Shown: positions 12,486-26,899, counted from the first letter of the stretch. The stretch is DNA of 64,000 nt from Nymphaea colorata (GCF_008831285.2 NC_045147.1:16594854-16658853); one strand, 5' to 3'. Translations and numbers: made by a program. The notes: generated from the sequence alone by a model not told the origin.

Positions 12486-15400
12486 ATGCCCCATCAAGGG
12501 GTCTTCATGGAGACTTCTGCGGTGCCTGATTTGTCGTTGCATATTAGTCCCCCAGATAGGACTCCGGCAGCAGCTCGCGCCGGCATCGATCACGATGGTG
12601 GCCTTCAGATTTGGCGCCGAGTACTGCCGTCGAACACCGCCGACGATTCTGCTGCCGGAAAACCCAACCGGCAGACTCATTCGGAGCTCTCCTTGGTGAG
12701 TCCCTGCTGCACCTTTCTAGTAAATGATCAAGCTCGAGAAGGTGCCTTCCAGCAAACCAGCCATCATCATCCTCACTACTATCATTACAATGTTCAGCAT
12801 CATGATCTGAACGGACTGAATAGGAAGAACCGCATCAATGAAGATGCCTCTTCAATAGACGTACCCGACCAGCTGCGGCCGATCAAAGGGATTCCAGTGT
12901 ATCAGAATCGGTTGTTTCCATTCGTTGCCGGAGATCAGCTGGCAATTGGCGGCAGATGCTCTACTGATAAGAATATTAAGATGGGACTCTACCACTGGTC
13001 TCAACAAGCTGACACTAATGCTTCCGCTCCATCACCTTGTTCAACTTCTAAACCTTTTTTCGGAGGAGGAGGTACTGGTGGTAGTCCGGAACAGATGACA
13101 ATTTTAAACTCCACTCCTACTTCTTCTTCACCGCCCACTGCAGCCGAGGCGGCCGCCTATCGGTTTGCAGCCGCTGCAAGGTTCAATGGCGGTGGATTCA
13201 CTCCATCTGAGATATGGAAATCACACCAGCAATATTTCGGTGGACCAATCCAAGATGCTTCTCATGGTGTGATGAGGCCAAAATTCGTGGCGAAGCTGCC
13301 ATCTAAGAGAAGCATGAGGGCACCAAGAATGCGTTGGACGAGTACCCTGCATGCTCGATTTGTTCACGCTGTAGAACTCCTTGGAGGCCATGAAAGTAAG
13401 CCAATCTTTCTCCTGTTTCTCTCTTTTAAGCTTCCTGCAAATCTTCAGTACTAAGAATATACCAGTCTCACCGCTACGGTGCTACTATTATTTGTTGAAT
13501 TTAATTTCCAAGATCAGAATCTTGGTGGTCTGTTAATTAATCTAAAGCTGCCTGTGTTCGTTTTTTTTTTTATGTTAAAAAGGGGCAACACCAAAATCTG
13601 TTCTTGAGCTCATGGATGTCAAAGATCTCACACTGGCTCATGTGAAGAGCCATCTGCAGGTAAGGCTCAACAAAAACCAAGTGCTTGTATTGCGGAAAAG
13701 TCAAAGGCACCAATAATACGAGAAGACGGTAGAAACTTTAGTTCATCTGTTTTCCTTTTCTTGTTGAAGCATCTTCATCTCTCCCCCCTCTCTCTCGCTT
13801 ACAACGCGCGGCGCATTTGTCGATGAATAGGATGGTGATGAATGAATGACTGACTGAATGCATGAACCATTCAGTCTGGTTCTCTGATACAGGAGACAGC
13901 TAGGCTTCTACCTTTCTTTCTCTAGAGAGAGAGAGAGAGAGATTGTGTGTGTGTGTGTTACGGTGACATAGGCGTAGTAAAGGTAAAAAGCCATCATCTC
14001 ATAATAATACATTCATTATTAATCTTACCAAACATCACCACATGGCTAGTCAATGACGATCCCATCGGAAAGCACAAGAACTCTCCAATCGAGAAGGGGA
14101 AAAAAAGGAAAGCAAGGATCTGATTTGAGCAACGTATCCCAATTTATTTCCTTGTGATCTTCAGTGTATCTCTCACTCATCACTCACTCTTTCTCCCGTC
14201 TTTTACCACTTTCTCGCAGATGTATCGAACTGTTAAGACCACTGACAAGCCTGCAGCTTCCTCAGGTATGTCGTATTCTCACCACCACCCCCCTCAGCTT
14301 TTGTTTTTGCAGCTTTAGACTATCTCCATTTCCTTATCTTCTTTTTACGTTCTTTCTCTTTTCTCGTTTCTCCTTAGTCTTGTCCTAGCTAGAGTAGAAA
14401 ATCTCTCTCTCCCTCTCTCTCTCTCTTCCTCTCTTTCTCCACAACCCCCTAAAAACGCGCTTGGCATTTGATGGTCAACATGTGCTGACGCTTGTTCAGT
14501 GCGGATGCTTTCAGGCCAGTCAGATGGAATAGATAGTGGGTCAGCCGGAGAAGACGAGCTCATGCCCGGAAACCAGTCGGATAACAGCCTGAACCTCCAG
14601 CGATTTATCGACAAACTCGGTTCCGACTTATCTGCTCAGAATAACAGATTGCACCCTCAACAGGAAATGGATTACTCGTCCACACTCTGGACCAACTCTT
14701 CAAGGTATGCACCACAACAACCCCCAAAAGAAAGAACCCTTCTTTCCCCATTGGTTTCTTCATAAATTGCAACCATGTTTTTCCTCTCCGTCATCATTAT
14801 CACTACTTTCTATTTCCTCCTCAATCTGCTTTTATGCAATTAGATTTTGGTTTATACACCGAGTGTTTGGCGGTAGAGAGAGATTGCTCTTTCCTAACCT
14901 TAAATACAATAAATTAATGAGCGCCAAACTTTTCTTCTTCTTTTTTTCTTTCTTTCTTTGTTCTTTGCTTTTTCGCTTTTATTGTTTCTTGATTTGCTTG
15001 CTCAAGCTGAACAAAGAATATTTGACGTTCACTGGAAACTTAAAAACAGAAAAAAGTATCTGATGTTAGTTCTCGCTTCGCTTTTATCTCCTGCATCCAA
15101 GCATTTACATCCTCTTCCTGATTATTTGCCTCCATTCATCCATTTACTCCATGGAATCGAGTTCCTAATTTCTGCCAAAGGTATCCGGAATGGCAGATAA
15201 TGATGATGAAGAAGGTTTCTTTCCGTCTCTATTGCCTTCCAAAACATGCATGTGTTGGATTGCATGGGCATCCCCACGTACGCCTTGCCAGTTTCTCTCC
15301 ATTGTCGCAGCTCGCGTCCTGTAGTTTTCTCTCAGCCACGGGTTTTGGAGCTTTCCTTTAAGTGGTCGCCTTTAGAAAGGCCCCTCTAGATACCCTTATA

Positions 15401-18400
15401 CGTGCATGCTTTCCGTAGCTGTACGTAATTGGCAGAAGCAGAACAAGTTACTATCCATTAACCTCATATCAGCACTATGATTAGAACCATTTTACATGGA
15501 GTACCTCCCTGAGATGCGCCTACAATCACTTCTTCAGATGATCATCTTCCATGAAACCTTTTTTTAAGGTGCATTTGAGCAGACTAATCAGCTAGAGGAG
15601 CGTTGAAAATGTATATCAGACAAATGAAAAGTTAACTAGGACTCTGCTCATTATATGCCGAATTCGGTCAGTTGGAGATGTGGACAGGACTATGCTGTAA
15701 AGTGACGGTGTAGTCTCTGCAACAGTGGAGATAAAGATAAAGAGGATGAGACGAAGTTTGCAAGGCAAGTTTGCCATGCACTTTTCTATGGATGTGTACT
15801 GTGTTGCTGGAATCTTAGCGTTTATATGCATTTGATGTCCTTTTTTATATTACTATTCGGCTGCAGTAAGACGTATGAATAAAATATTGGTACGGGAAAA
15901 GGGCAATATCCTGCTGAGAGAGTCTGTCTCTGATCAGAAGAAAATGATACTGAAAATGCGTGCCGGTGCCGTTTTAAATGATCAAGTCTGGGCTTTGGAG
16001 GAATTACTAATCGATTGGTTTAATATCAGGAAGAACTCCAAAGTTCATTGACAGATGGTGGCTGGCCGGAGGCCGTCATGTTGGATCCGCAATGGATTAA
16101 CAGATGATTATTAGGTGGACGAAGTATTATATGGTGGAAATGAGAAATTTGTGTGGACGTTTCTTCATACATTTTCTTACGATCAAAGAAAAAGCAAGAA
16201 TTTGGCACATGGTGGCATCATTTTCTTGGAGTTAATCTGCACTGTTGATCGAAAGAGGGAATAAAGATGAAATTAAAACATGAGAAGGGTCGTGAGGAGG
16301 TGGATACTTGTTTGTTGTTAGGTTTCTCGTGCTGTAAAATTGCCTGTATTTCCGTGCCACGCTTCGTTTTGTTAAAAAAACATTAGATTATTGCGCTGTA
16401 CTGTTGTGGTGCAGTATGTTTCGAAGGAAACAAAAAGGTCTTAGTACAACTATTATGTAACAATATTTACATTGCCATGTCAATATCAAGGCATCTCACG
16501 GTGCCGTGATCGAAGTTCCCGATCTTTTGTCTCTTCCTCAGATCTTCATAGTGTCTCCCTTTGTCGCCTTTCTTGTCCTTAATATGTCATAATCCATGAT
16601 GATTACTTTGGATTTAAATCTCGGGAAAGAGCAAAATATAAACGTTAATCTGGTGACCATTTCGAATCCCGCAACTAGGTGAATGCTCCAGAAAGAAAAT
16701 GCCCAATTGAACCATTCGAATCAATCAAACAAATTTTCTGTGGTATTTATGTTTTTTTGCAGAGGACTGAGGGGAGACCTAAGGAAAATGCATTTACAGG
16801 AACACATTTCCATTCCACGTGACCCACTTAGAACACATGTATCTCATAGTAATAGACGTTTTTGTTTGGTTTAAACAGTTAGATTGGCTTCTCCACAGTC
16901 TTTAGTCAAGAACAGGCATTGAATTGAATTATCTGTACAACGAAATCTTCGTACTTTTTATCTCCAATGTCACTGCTGTTTCATGAGTGAATTATTTTTT
17001 CTCTCCAGAAACAAATGTTGGCATTGCAAGTGCCGCGTCTCCATAAAATATGTCAGCTTCACTCGCCGAAAAAAAATAGAAAACTATGTTTGTTGGGAGC
17101 TCCTAATTAGAAACTTAACAAAAAATTGGGTGTTAGGAATACATAACCCCTCCCCTTCTTGCCGAAAATATACATTGACACATTCATGTGCATATTAATG
17201 CTGGTGTGCTTCCGGTGCGCATACTCCACAATTGCAACATATAAGTCTACCAATATCTAGCGGAAATGATGAAAGTTAAACCAAGTCCATGGATGTGACT
17301 TTTATAGCAAAAAAAAAATGGGGAACATAAGAATTCATGCTTTTTCAGTGTAGACATTGAATTTTTTAAGCTGACAAAGTTTCTATCATTGTTTTCCAAG
17401 CCCTTGGAAATTATGATCTGCACATATAATGAAAATGAATTTTATTGATTCCTAACTTATAAGGCGCGGAGAAGATGTGGACATGGTTAAATTTCGCCAA
17501 TAATACAATGAAAATTTGCTAAACTGCGTTACCTCCTACAAGATAGTTTTTATCAGCACCTTTTAGCAAATTAGGAGATAGACACATTTTTCACAATAAA
17601 AAATCTAGGAAAGACTTAGTCAAACTTTTAGACAGACTAGGATGATACTTTCTACGAATAGAATTTTCTAAAGTTTTAAATCTTTGTTTTTTCATCGTTC
17701 TCAAGAAGTTTAAAAAGCATTCTCAAAATCTTTCAAAAGGTCTCATAATCGAGAAAAAGAAAACAATCAGCATTCCATGTGGTCCCCAAAACTTGACGAA
17801 ATGAAAAAAACTCATGGTCTTTCGTTTGATTAATCTTCTCTAGTCGTTGGTTTCTAGGGTTGAGCAGCTAACCCCAGTTTGCCTATAAAGAAAGAAAATA
17901 AGTGCGTTTTGTAATATCTAAGAGTCACAGACACCTTTACAATGTTCAATTGGAATAAAAAGTAAATGAAAATATACACCCACGAGAGCACACACACACA
18001 CGAGCACATATGTTTTGGCATCAGCTATATTGTGATGGCATGGGGTTGCAAGGCTAGATTAAATTAACTTGTCTATCAGCATATCTCCTTGCACAATTTT
18101 TTTCTTACTTTTGGAACACAAACTGATGATCACACCCATTAATTGGAAATGGCCAAAACCTTTCAGCAGAGGAGCTTGGTCACAGAACCAGTCCGGGGAT
18201 GCAGAACCCACAAGTACGGTACCAACCCATCAGGATACAGACGTACGCATAAGCGAGGTAAAAGAAGTTCACCTTGTACGTTCCTTTGCTTTTTCTTCTT
18301 TTTTCATAGCTTTCATCTCATTCACAACCGCGCATCTGAAACTGTGCTTCTATTTGGATTGAATTTATGGTCACTCGCAACTTTGTGGTGAATTTTTTTT

Positions 18401-18522
18401 CTCAGGGGATCAGCGATCACCTGCAACTAAAGGACTCACCTGCACCTTTGTTAAGCCTCAAAAACCCCAGTTTGGAGTTTACTCTAGGAAGACCCGATTG
18501 GCAAGGCAACACTTGTGGCTGA
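12486..18522 (+). CDS. KAN: KANADI-type GARP transcription factor (six exons, 476 aa)
   Basis: Nuclear DNA-binding protein of the KANADI family. These factors set abaxial (lower side) identity in leaves and other lateral organs and act mostly as repressors. Exons: 12486-13395, 13583-13659, 14220-14265, 14515-14704, 18167-18257, 18406-18522. They sum to 1431 bp with all phases consistent. The N-terminal motif DLSLHISPP (about residues 15-23) is typical. The GARP/Myb-like domain, residues 274-335, is split over exons 1-3: it opens with KRSMRAPRMRW and includes VKDLTLAHVKSHLQ. The C-terminus ends with the family signature PSLEFTLGRPDW. The 77-bp second exon and 46-bp third exon also fit the family. 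Intron 4 is long (3,462 bp), with no coding sequence seen in it. The start at 12486 is the first ATG of the long exon and gives the expected N-terminal motif. Which KANADI paralogue it is cannot be told. Confidence 0.93.
13918..13960. repeat. GA/GT microsatellite in KANADI intron 2
   Basis: A GA run (about 13924-13942) is followed closely by a GT run (about 13944-13958), inside the 560-bp second intron of the KANADI gene. Confidence 0.9.
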
Positions 18523-19352
18523 TGCACGTGTAGGTGTAGGTAATCAGACCCTTTTAACTTAGGGTTAGCATGGCTCTCTCAACCTCCAAACCAAACAGCA
18601 GCGTGTGCGCGAGTTTGTGTGTGTGGGTATATATCTATATATATATATAGCACTCATAAACTACGAAGGGCATAAGAAAACGGGATGAGATTGGTGGGAT
18701 AAGAGCACCAACGTAATTATATATTCGGAGTTTCCAGGCATCTAGTGCTGGGTAGTTCAATGTGGAAGACATGGAGATGGCTCCTCAACTATGTAACCGT
18801 TGCAAAGGAACACAATGGTCCTTCGGATCTTTGACATGCAGCAAGGAGCAGCAGCGGCAGCGCTAGCTGCTACATTTATTTGAATTTGTTTGAGAAGTCT
18901 GAATTGATGTCCTATTACAATGTTGAGCAAATCTTTACAACGTTTCTTGCGTTTGTTGCTTGTGACACATTCTTAAATTCTTTTCATGTACACTTCCCAT
19001 GCCTAGTTATATGTGCATGACTGACCTGTTATATACGATCGACGCGCTAGACGCAATTTTCAGGAGTTTATCTAGAACACAGACACACATCCATACACAC
19101 GCACACACAGACACATACACACACAGAGAGAGAAGTGTTTTGAATATTGTTTACCTCTCTTTGGTGTGCATGATTGTACATGATCTACTGCAGCAAAATG
19201 TTGATCAGATATTGTGTAACGGGATTTTGTAATTTACTCTTTCTCAGTGTGTTATGGATTGTTGGAGCTCTTTCACAACAGTTGCATTCTTCTGCTTCTA
19301 ACAGTGGATTTTTCTGCTCCATCTTCCCTATATATGTTCATCTACAGAGTCA

Positions 19353-19354
<2 letters not shown>

Positions 19355-19392
<38 letters not shown>
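19355..19392. repeat. (CT)n microsatellite
   Basis: An uninterrupted CT tract of about 38 bases lies in the intergenic region downstream of the KANADI gene. Confidence 0.95.
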
Positions 19393-19395
<3 letters not shown>

Positions 19396-22015
19396 CTGTG
19401 CTTCACTTGCGGTTTCATGGGTGCTGCGCATTACGGACCGTTTAGTACGTACAATGAAGAGGATTCAGTGTAGGTGCAAAAGCCAGGTAATGTTGCTGAT
19501 AAAAGCCGCTAGAAAATTTACTTTACATTGGCTCTAGCGACTCTGCTTATGCATATTATTCTTGTTCTACAAATATCATGTTTCACTGTGTTCTGAAGAT
19601 TAAGCAAATGAATCTCTCCCTCTCCCGACAGCCCCGATCTTGGAACCTTTCTCTGATGAAGATGATCCCAACAGTCAGTCTGCACTAATGATCTGCTCTT
19701 TCCACTTGTACCAACCAAGAAATAAGATAGATGCTTAATATATCCCACTGTTTGCTGCACTAAGTCCGATTGTCCCTCGCCGCTGAAAGATTTCCTTCAC
19801 CTGATGAATCGTATCCAATCTTTAGTCTTTTTATGTGCAGCCATGCATGCAAAGTTTTCTGTGCATTGTGCATCTGCTTTGCATTGTTTGATATATCCAC
19901 TTTTCTTATCTTGGTTCCGGATCCCGTTGCTTCCACAGAAAGTGCCAGTGTTATATACGACCTGCCGTCGGGAAAACCATTAAAGTAAATGTAAAAGAAG
20001 AGGAAGCAAACAAAAAAATTACCGGCATTGACCCGTGCTAAGGCCACATGTGAAATTGAAAAACTTCTCATGCTAAGTAGGAGAATGCTTATTTGATATG
20101 AAAAACTTTGCATTTTTCTTCCGGTTTTCTCACCTATAGAAGATTCATCTGTTACGTCCGAGGGTGAACCGTATGTCAGCGGTACCGCAGGTCCTTTTCC
20201 TTTTCTTTACCAAATATTACTTTCTCATTTATTTATTGGTTCGTTCTTTTCATGACTATGAATCTTCCAAGAAACGGACCATTTAAGCCTCAGAGTCGCA
20301 AGTATTATAGAAATATACAATGAGTTCAGCGAACTGGGGCTCACCTCGAACCCTCCTCCCCAATAAACTTGATTTAATTTGCTTAATAAACGAGATGAGT
20401 TCAATTTTATGTTCAGAGCGTACGAGCATGGAGGTGATTTTTCATTCTGAACTTTTTTGACGCTGAATAAATTAACGCCGTCTAGAAGGCGACACCTGAA
20501 AAAACTTTTGCCACCACCAATGTCCGAATGCGACTCAGGTACATACAGTGGCTGGGCCAAAAAAATTAGTTGGAAGGGCACCTTCTTATTTAATAAAAAT
20601 GAAGAACTTTTAAAAGACTATGTGGGCAATTGCCTACACCAGTGAAACTGGGTACATATACGTACGTTGAAGTATCATATATAGACCAGGGACGTCAAAA
20701 GCACATCCACAGTTTTTGTACGTTCTTGTAGAAGAAAACTTTTCTTGCGATATTTTTCACACTTTTTTGTTGGGCGGCAGATATTAATGAGAGACAAAGC
20801 TAGATACGCCATACTACCATTTTTTCATGCAGAGTGTGACTAATGACCAAAATATTCTTGGTTAATAAGGAATAAAACTTTTTGTAAAGACAAAAAAATA
20901 AATCAAAAGATAAAAAAACTTTATTATTCAGATAATTATCAACATGTCCTTCATTTTCTTTTGGTGTATATGGGTAGGGTGGAACTCTCAATGCCAGAAG
21001 GGTTTTGCAATGGATCTCAATTATGCAAAACAAAATGACGAAAATGCCCTTTACTTGTTATGAGGTTAAGTTTCCCCTGTTTAGGAAGTAATGGGAACTT
21101 AGGATGACTATTCTTTCTTATTTCGACCCAAAGGAAAAAAAAAGGAAAATACTTAAGCCAAGCTCGGCTTGTCTGGACAGGAAGGGAAGAGAAAAACCAC
21201 GTAACTTTAATGTCTTTGTTCAGAGGAAGTGCTGGTATAGTAATTTCACTTCTTGAATAAATGTACTTCGTTCCATCTTTGAATACGGAAAAGAAAGAAA
21301 ATGCAAGGCCTGTGCCTAACCCTGACTCTGACTGAGCAAAAGAAAAGTTTCGAAAGGACTGCATCGAGTACTTTAATGGAAACCAACCCATCGATGGAAT
21401 GCACAAGATCTATAGACCTGTAATACGACAAGACTTGTGATCTGCTGCTACTCAGGTGTCTCGATGATCTCTTGTACTTCGTAGACTCTCTTTCTCTCTC
21501 TCTCTCTCTCTCAGCTGTAACGTGCATTTTGCATGAAGCTGCGGAATATTGAAATGAGATGAACAGGTAAAATTCTATGCAGATTGGTCTATTAAGATGC
21601 GGTCGAATTAGCATTCCTTTAATATGGTTGACGACGACGTTCCTTCATCATAAATTTTTCAGATTCAAGCTTGTTATCCGCAGGTTGCTCTATGATCATC
21701 ATGAACTTCTCTTTTGCAGATATGTTATGAACATAAATGCACTTGCACCAACTGCTTTTATTTAACTAGTCATCGCCACGACACCATAGTTAAACAAGGA
21801 GAGTAGCTAACTTTCTGAAACCTATGCATGTCGATGAAATGCACCTTATACATCAGCAGGGACCGATGATTCAAGCAAGGAATTTTAGGTTTTCCATCTT
21901 ATAGGTGACATCCGCGAAGTTTAATGCTTTTTGAAAAATTGAGAACCTAAAGGTAATTTCTAATAATGGCACAAAAAATTACATGCAATAGTGTGGCCCC
22001 TTATTTTCAGGCAAC

Positions 22016-22110
22016 AGCGGAGCCATAAAGTTTGGCCATAGGGTACTATTTCAAAAAATTTCACACTTTAAGGGATACTCATATATACAAATAAGCAAAT
22101 CTTTGAAAGC
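22016..22110 (+). repeat. Dispersed repeat fragment, copy B (CGGAGCCA family)
   Basis: This block begins with AGCGGAGCCATAAAGTTTGG and continues with motifs in the same order as the minus-strand block at 1485-1580. It appears to be a second, diverged copy of the same repeat. Boundaries and class are unknown. Confidence 0.35.
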
Positions 22111-22232
22111 ATTCATGTGAAAATAAAACATAAAAAAAATGGATGGTGTGGGCAACTGACAATACATGTGGTTCTGCAGGGCTGTCTTTAATCGTGTTTA
22201 TAAAATGGCTATATTTGGCCCATGCTTTGATA

Positions 22233-22310
22233 TATTAAGATAGTGTCAGGTTTTTACCAATCATTCATATATACATGAATGATTGGTAAAAACCTGACAC
22301 TATCTTAATA
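22233..22310. repeat. Perfect inverted repeat (36-bp arms, 6-bp loop)
   Basis: Arms 22233-22268 and 22275-22310 are exact reverse complements and are separated by ATATAC. The arm begins TATTAAGATAGTGTCAGG. No mismatch is visible over 36 bp. As RNA this would fold into a simple long hairpin. It could be the core of a foldback transposable element or a hairpin small-RNA locus. Confidence 0.95.
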
Positions 22311-25300
22311 CGTTTATAAGACTATTTTTTATATAAAACATGCTTTGATTCAAGTTCATTTTTTCTTATTGTAAAAACACTATTAAAGTCTAACAAATTA
22401 TTAAATTAGTATATGTTTTGCATCAATTTATTCTCAAGTTCACATTAATAAGGTTAGATTGCAAAAAGAAACATTTCAAAAATCAAAATCAAAGGTTCTG
22501 GTTTTTATCCTTGACTCAGTGTTTGTATCCTTGACTCAGTGTTTGGTTTTTACAACTAGAACTAGCCCCCTAGTCAAAACCAAATGTCCTATAAACACCA
22601 AATTAAGGAGAATCACTCGGTCAAGGTCCTGCAGGCTAGACCGGGGAGACCAGATCCAAATGAGATCTAGCCTTTACCAAGTTGACTTAATTGGTTCTGA
22701 CCACAATTCATTTGTGTTTGCAATATTCAAACTCTAATATGTCTTTTCAAAACTATTATCACTACATTATGAGAAATTCAGTTTCATAAAAAAAGATCCG
22801 TGGAAACCTACATGAACTTATAAAGAAATGGTTAGTCTTGAATAATAGTTTTTTTTCGGGGGTCGAAAGCAAAACTGTTAAGGTGCAAGACAAGCTCAAA
22901 GCCGATGTCGGCCGAATGAGGCAGCCGGTCGCTCCAAAACTGAATAATTTGATTAGGCTAAAACGTTAGATCATGTTACTATGTCATATTCAAGCTGAGT
23001 AAGAGGAAAATACGAAGTGTATCAAGACCTACCATCTGGTACCCATGAGTGTTTCTTTTTGCGGCCCTTTTGAGTTAAGTAAATAAACACAAAACCTTAG
23101 GGAATCCAATCTAGATTTCTACTGCAATGCAGGTTTCATGAGCAAGGGCTTTCTCTTTCATTGTGCCGCACAGCACCAAAATGAGAAAGTTGCATGTACA
23201 TGTACTTGAAAGGAGGCAGAGTGTTGTAAACGAGGAAGGCATTGGCCCACTGCTATCCGGCTCAGAACGATACATGAGAAAATTCACCAGCAATTTTCAC
23301 AGGAGTGAAAAATTTTTTTCTGGATGTGGGAGTTCACAATTACCCCAATTAATGCTTCGTTTTCTTTTCCAATACCAACACATGCACATGGACCGAAACA
23401 AGTATGTTTTCTGTATGTTTTCTGTCTTTCACAAAGCAGCCAAGTATTGGCCATTTTCCAAACTCTGCCAATTACCCTTTTCAAATTTTTCAAATCCGTG
23501 CTTCACTTTTTTTTTTTTCATTTGTCGGGGCAGGACAAATCTACACTTTGCGCCTTGGGGAACTATAAAGCCATTGTCAGCCTTTACCAAGAATACAATT
23601 TTAAGTACCCTTTGAAGATGTATGATCTTGGACAACAATAAAATGGTAGGAAATTGACAGGGTGAGGGCCACCCTTGTTGGCATCCAATTTTTGTTTTGA
23701 ATAGTGGCAACAATCCCATCTGCTGTAAAAAGAAGACATCGATATGTAAATTGAAGCATAACATGACATCACACCAAGGCACCACCTCAAAACAAATCTG
23801 GTCTTGTGAGGAGATTGAGGAAGAGTTGGAGATTTTGGCTGTTAAATGGGCATTACGATAAAATACTCCTCTTACTCACTCAAAAATGGTGGAAAATGTA
23901 ATATTCATCTTTTCCTAAATATTGAAACATCCTTTTTTATGTTCATAGGGTTTTGTGAGGATTTAGAATTTCGGCCTATAAAATCATATGGTATTCTAGG
24001 TATGTGAAAGACCCCATTTTGACAAAATGATAATTTCGCTGGTTTTACTTTTTCTTTAATAACCGATTCAAGCTGTCCGCTTAAGTTGAGGTAATACGAA
24101 TATTGTTGATCGGCTGGAGGACAAGTGTGTGTGTGTACATAAGAAGAGCGGTGCATGAATTTTCGGTAACTTCAACACAAAAAGAGCAAACGAAGAAATG
24201 GCAGAAGAAGTTACTTATTTTGTTGTCCCTTGCAGTGTTGACCTAAAGAAGGCTAGCATTCAGCGCCCGAGCCTGGTACGGGAAAGGAAGCACAGTGGGT
24301 GAAAGGCTTGGAAGAATCCAAGGCAGAAGAAAGAAAATTGTACAAGTATTAAATGCTCGCTGCAGCTATAAATTGCAGAGATGGGCTAGCCCATATTGGC
24401 TCACGCTGAATTGGAGCCAATAGAGCTGCCAAACATATCTCGGACAGACGCAGACACTATTTTCCTTGTGGTTATTTGTCTTAATCATCTTCTCGATGTC
24501 ATCTCATCAACGATTTAATAGAGAATATACGTTATATATCAATTTACATGGCCACTCGGATAAGCCAAAAAAGAAATCTGTGTCAAGAGCTTTTTTTTTT
24601 GTGTTCCTACTTCGGTAACAAGAAATCTAACACAGTGTTTCGTGAATCTGTTGTAGTGTTTCATCATTCTGCTTTTCTAATCTTTAAAACTGATTCATCA
24701 AACTTTACGTTAGTGTTTATATTGCCAAATGCTTTCTTAAGGACATTCTTGAGTTTTTTCATAATGGGTATTTAATCATTTTGAGCTACCAATTACGCAC
24801 TTGTTTATATTAAGTAAATTTTCCAGATTAAAATAATTTTTTCAAGTTGCCGGTCTACCATCTCATCTGAGAACAGCATTCTTAATCCCTGGCGCTGAAC
24901 CAACAAACCGTTGCAAGTTTTGTTCTTCCTGGCTTTTAGCATTGCGTGAGCCTGATAAAAGGCATAATAGAAATGAATAGTTAACTCAGTTTTAGATTTG
25001 AAAGGAGCCAAGCTGGATGATCTTCTATGAAAGGGAGGGCCATGCGTCTCCTCATTGCTTTTATGGAGATCCACCGACAGACCAGGAAAAGTAAAACCAG
25101 CGACAAATTTTGGACGGTACGTCTTCTTGCTCAGGTTCGCAGGGAAAAGACGCTAAATAAATGGAGCATGGGATTTTTGGACTCAAAGGCGTTGGTGGCG
25201 GTGGAGACTTTGACTGGAGGAGGAGTAAAATGATGGCCGGCGGAAGAAAAATAAGGGGAAGAAATGATTCCATCCTTCCCAGCAGTGAACTCAGCCCCCT

Positions 25301-26863
25301 TCACAACAACTGTCGTGTCGTCTGCTGCTGCTGCTGCAGCTGCTGCTGCTAAGCTGCCGAAAGTCACGGAAACTTTGCTCCATCGTCTTTAAAGATCTTC
25401 AGTCACGCTTCTTCTTCCAACTGTCAAAAAAAGTACCATGCTTTTCTACGCACGACAACGCATGATGTGATGGGACTCGAGAGAGAAAGTGAAGAAGAAG
25501 GGAAAGAGAGTTCTTGGGGAGGCTCTTTTTGGCTGCAGCGTGGACCAATGTTCTTCTTTCGCCATGGACTGGCAGAACGGACGAGAAGCGCCAGGCCTTT
25601 CTCACTACACGATAATGGGTAGCCCCTCCTTTGCTCGAAAAAACAAGCGTCAAGAAACAATCACCAGACTCACTCGTACGCTGGAATAGTCGCTGGTATT
25701 TGTGGAGAGAAAGAGAGTGGGTGCGAGGAGGAGGCGGTCGGCGGCTACCTTTTTCCTGTTTCGCTTTCATGGTGCATCTCGAAGTTTGGTTTTGTTTTTC
25801 TTTCTTTCAGAATGGCCAAAGCAATGAAGTACGGTTCCAGTTCTCACGATTTCTTCGTAAATTTTTTGCTTCAACATCAGGTTATGCAAAATCCTCTGGG
25901 ATCCTTTTTATATTGTAAGAAATTCTGGGAAGGTGGGTTCGCTGGATCTTTCTAAAAATAAAAAATTTGTAACCTTTTTTTCTTTTCTTTTTTTTCTCAT
26001 GGAGATCCAGGGATGTCCAGGCCCCTCTGGTTTTCTCTGCTGCAACGCACGAAGATTTTTCTCAGGTAAGCAATAAAGGTTTAATACGCCGCCCCCATTA
26101 AATGGCTGTTGATGAAGACACTTTTGGAGATAAATTAAACTCGGTGTCTATCACGGGAAATGCCCATGGTAAAGGACCTCTTCAAAATAAGACTGCAACC
26201 GCGTTCATGCTTACGCTTGCTGAACAGCATTATCTTCCATAACAATCATCATGAAAATCTCAATCATTATGTGGAGTCTGTTCATGATTGGATTCGTAAT
26301 TTTCACAAGAACGCCCAAAACAAAAATTGCAGGCTCAAAAGAGGGCTCTGTATAAATAGCTAGGCAGTAAGCTTAAGGTTTCAAGCTGAATAAGGGAGTT
26401 AAATACTATTGGTTTGGATCGGCATCCTTCAACACAAAACTGATGCAATAAAGAGAACTCCATGGGCAGGTGAGGAATTTTCAGAACGCATCCAAAAGGA
26501 CGGCCTGATCAATGTGTATCTCTTAAGTTGGCACGTCCAGAAAATTTGTTGAGTTTCACCGCCATCACCGATGAAAAGGAATTTCAAGAGGGATTTGCAG
26601 GGTGCGTTTGATTAGTTGATCAGATAACAAAAGGATCAAGACCCCACTGTTTGAACCAAGGTTCACTCCGGCTGCAGATTTCAAATTTCCAGTTTCAATC
26701 TACACCACTAAATCCAAGGGATACAGTATGGGAGTTCACGAGGAAGATCCTCGTCTCTTTCAACTTTGGTTCTGGAGGGGGGAGAGTGAGAGAGTGAGAG
26801 AGAGGGTTGGAAGCTTCATTCATTCCTTAAACTGCAAAACCAAGGCTGGAAGTTTCATTCCTT

Positions 26864-26899
26864 TTATATATATATATATATATACATACATATATATAT

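Noticed and set aside
25131..25367. Minus-strand 78-codon frame with poly-alanine near its start.
   Set aside because: The alanine run comes from a CTG microsatellite, the rest is unlike any known domain, and no splice site extends it.
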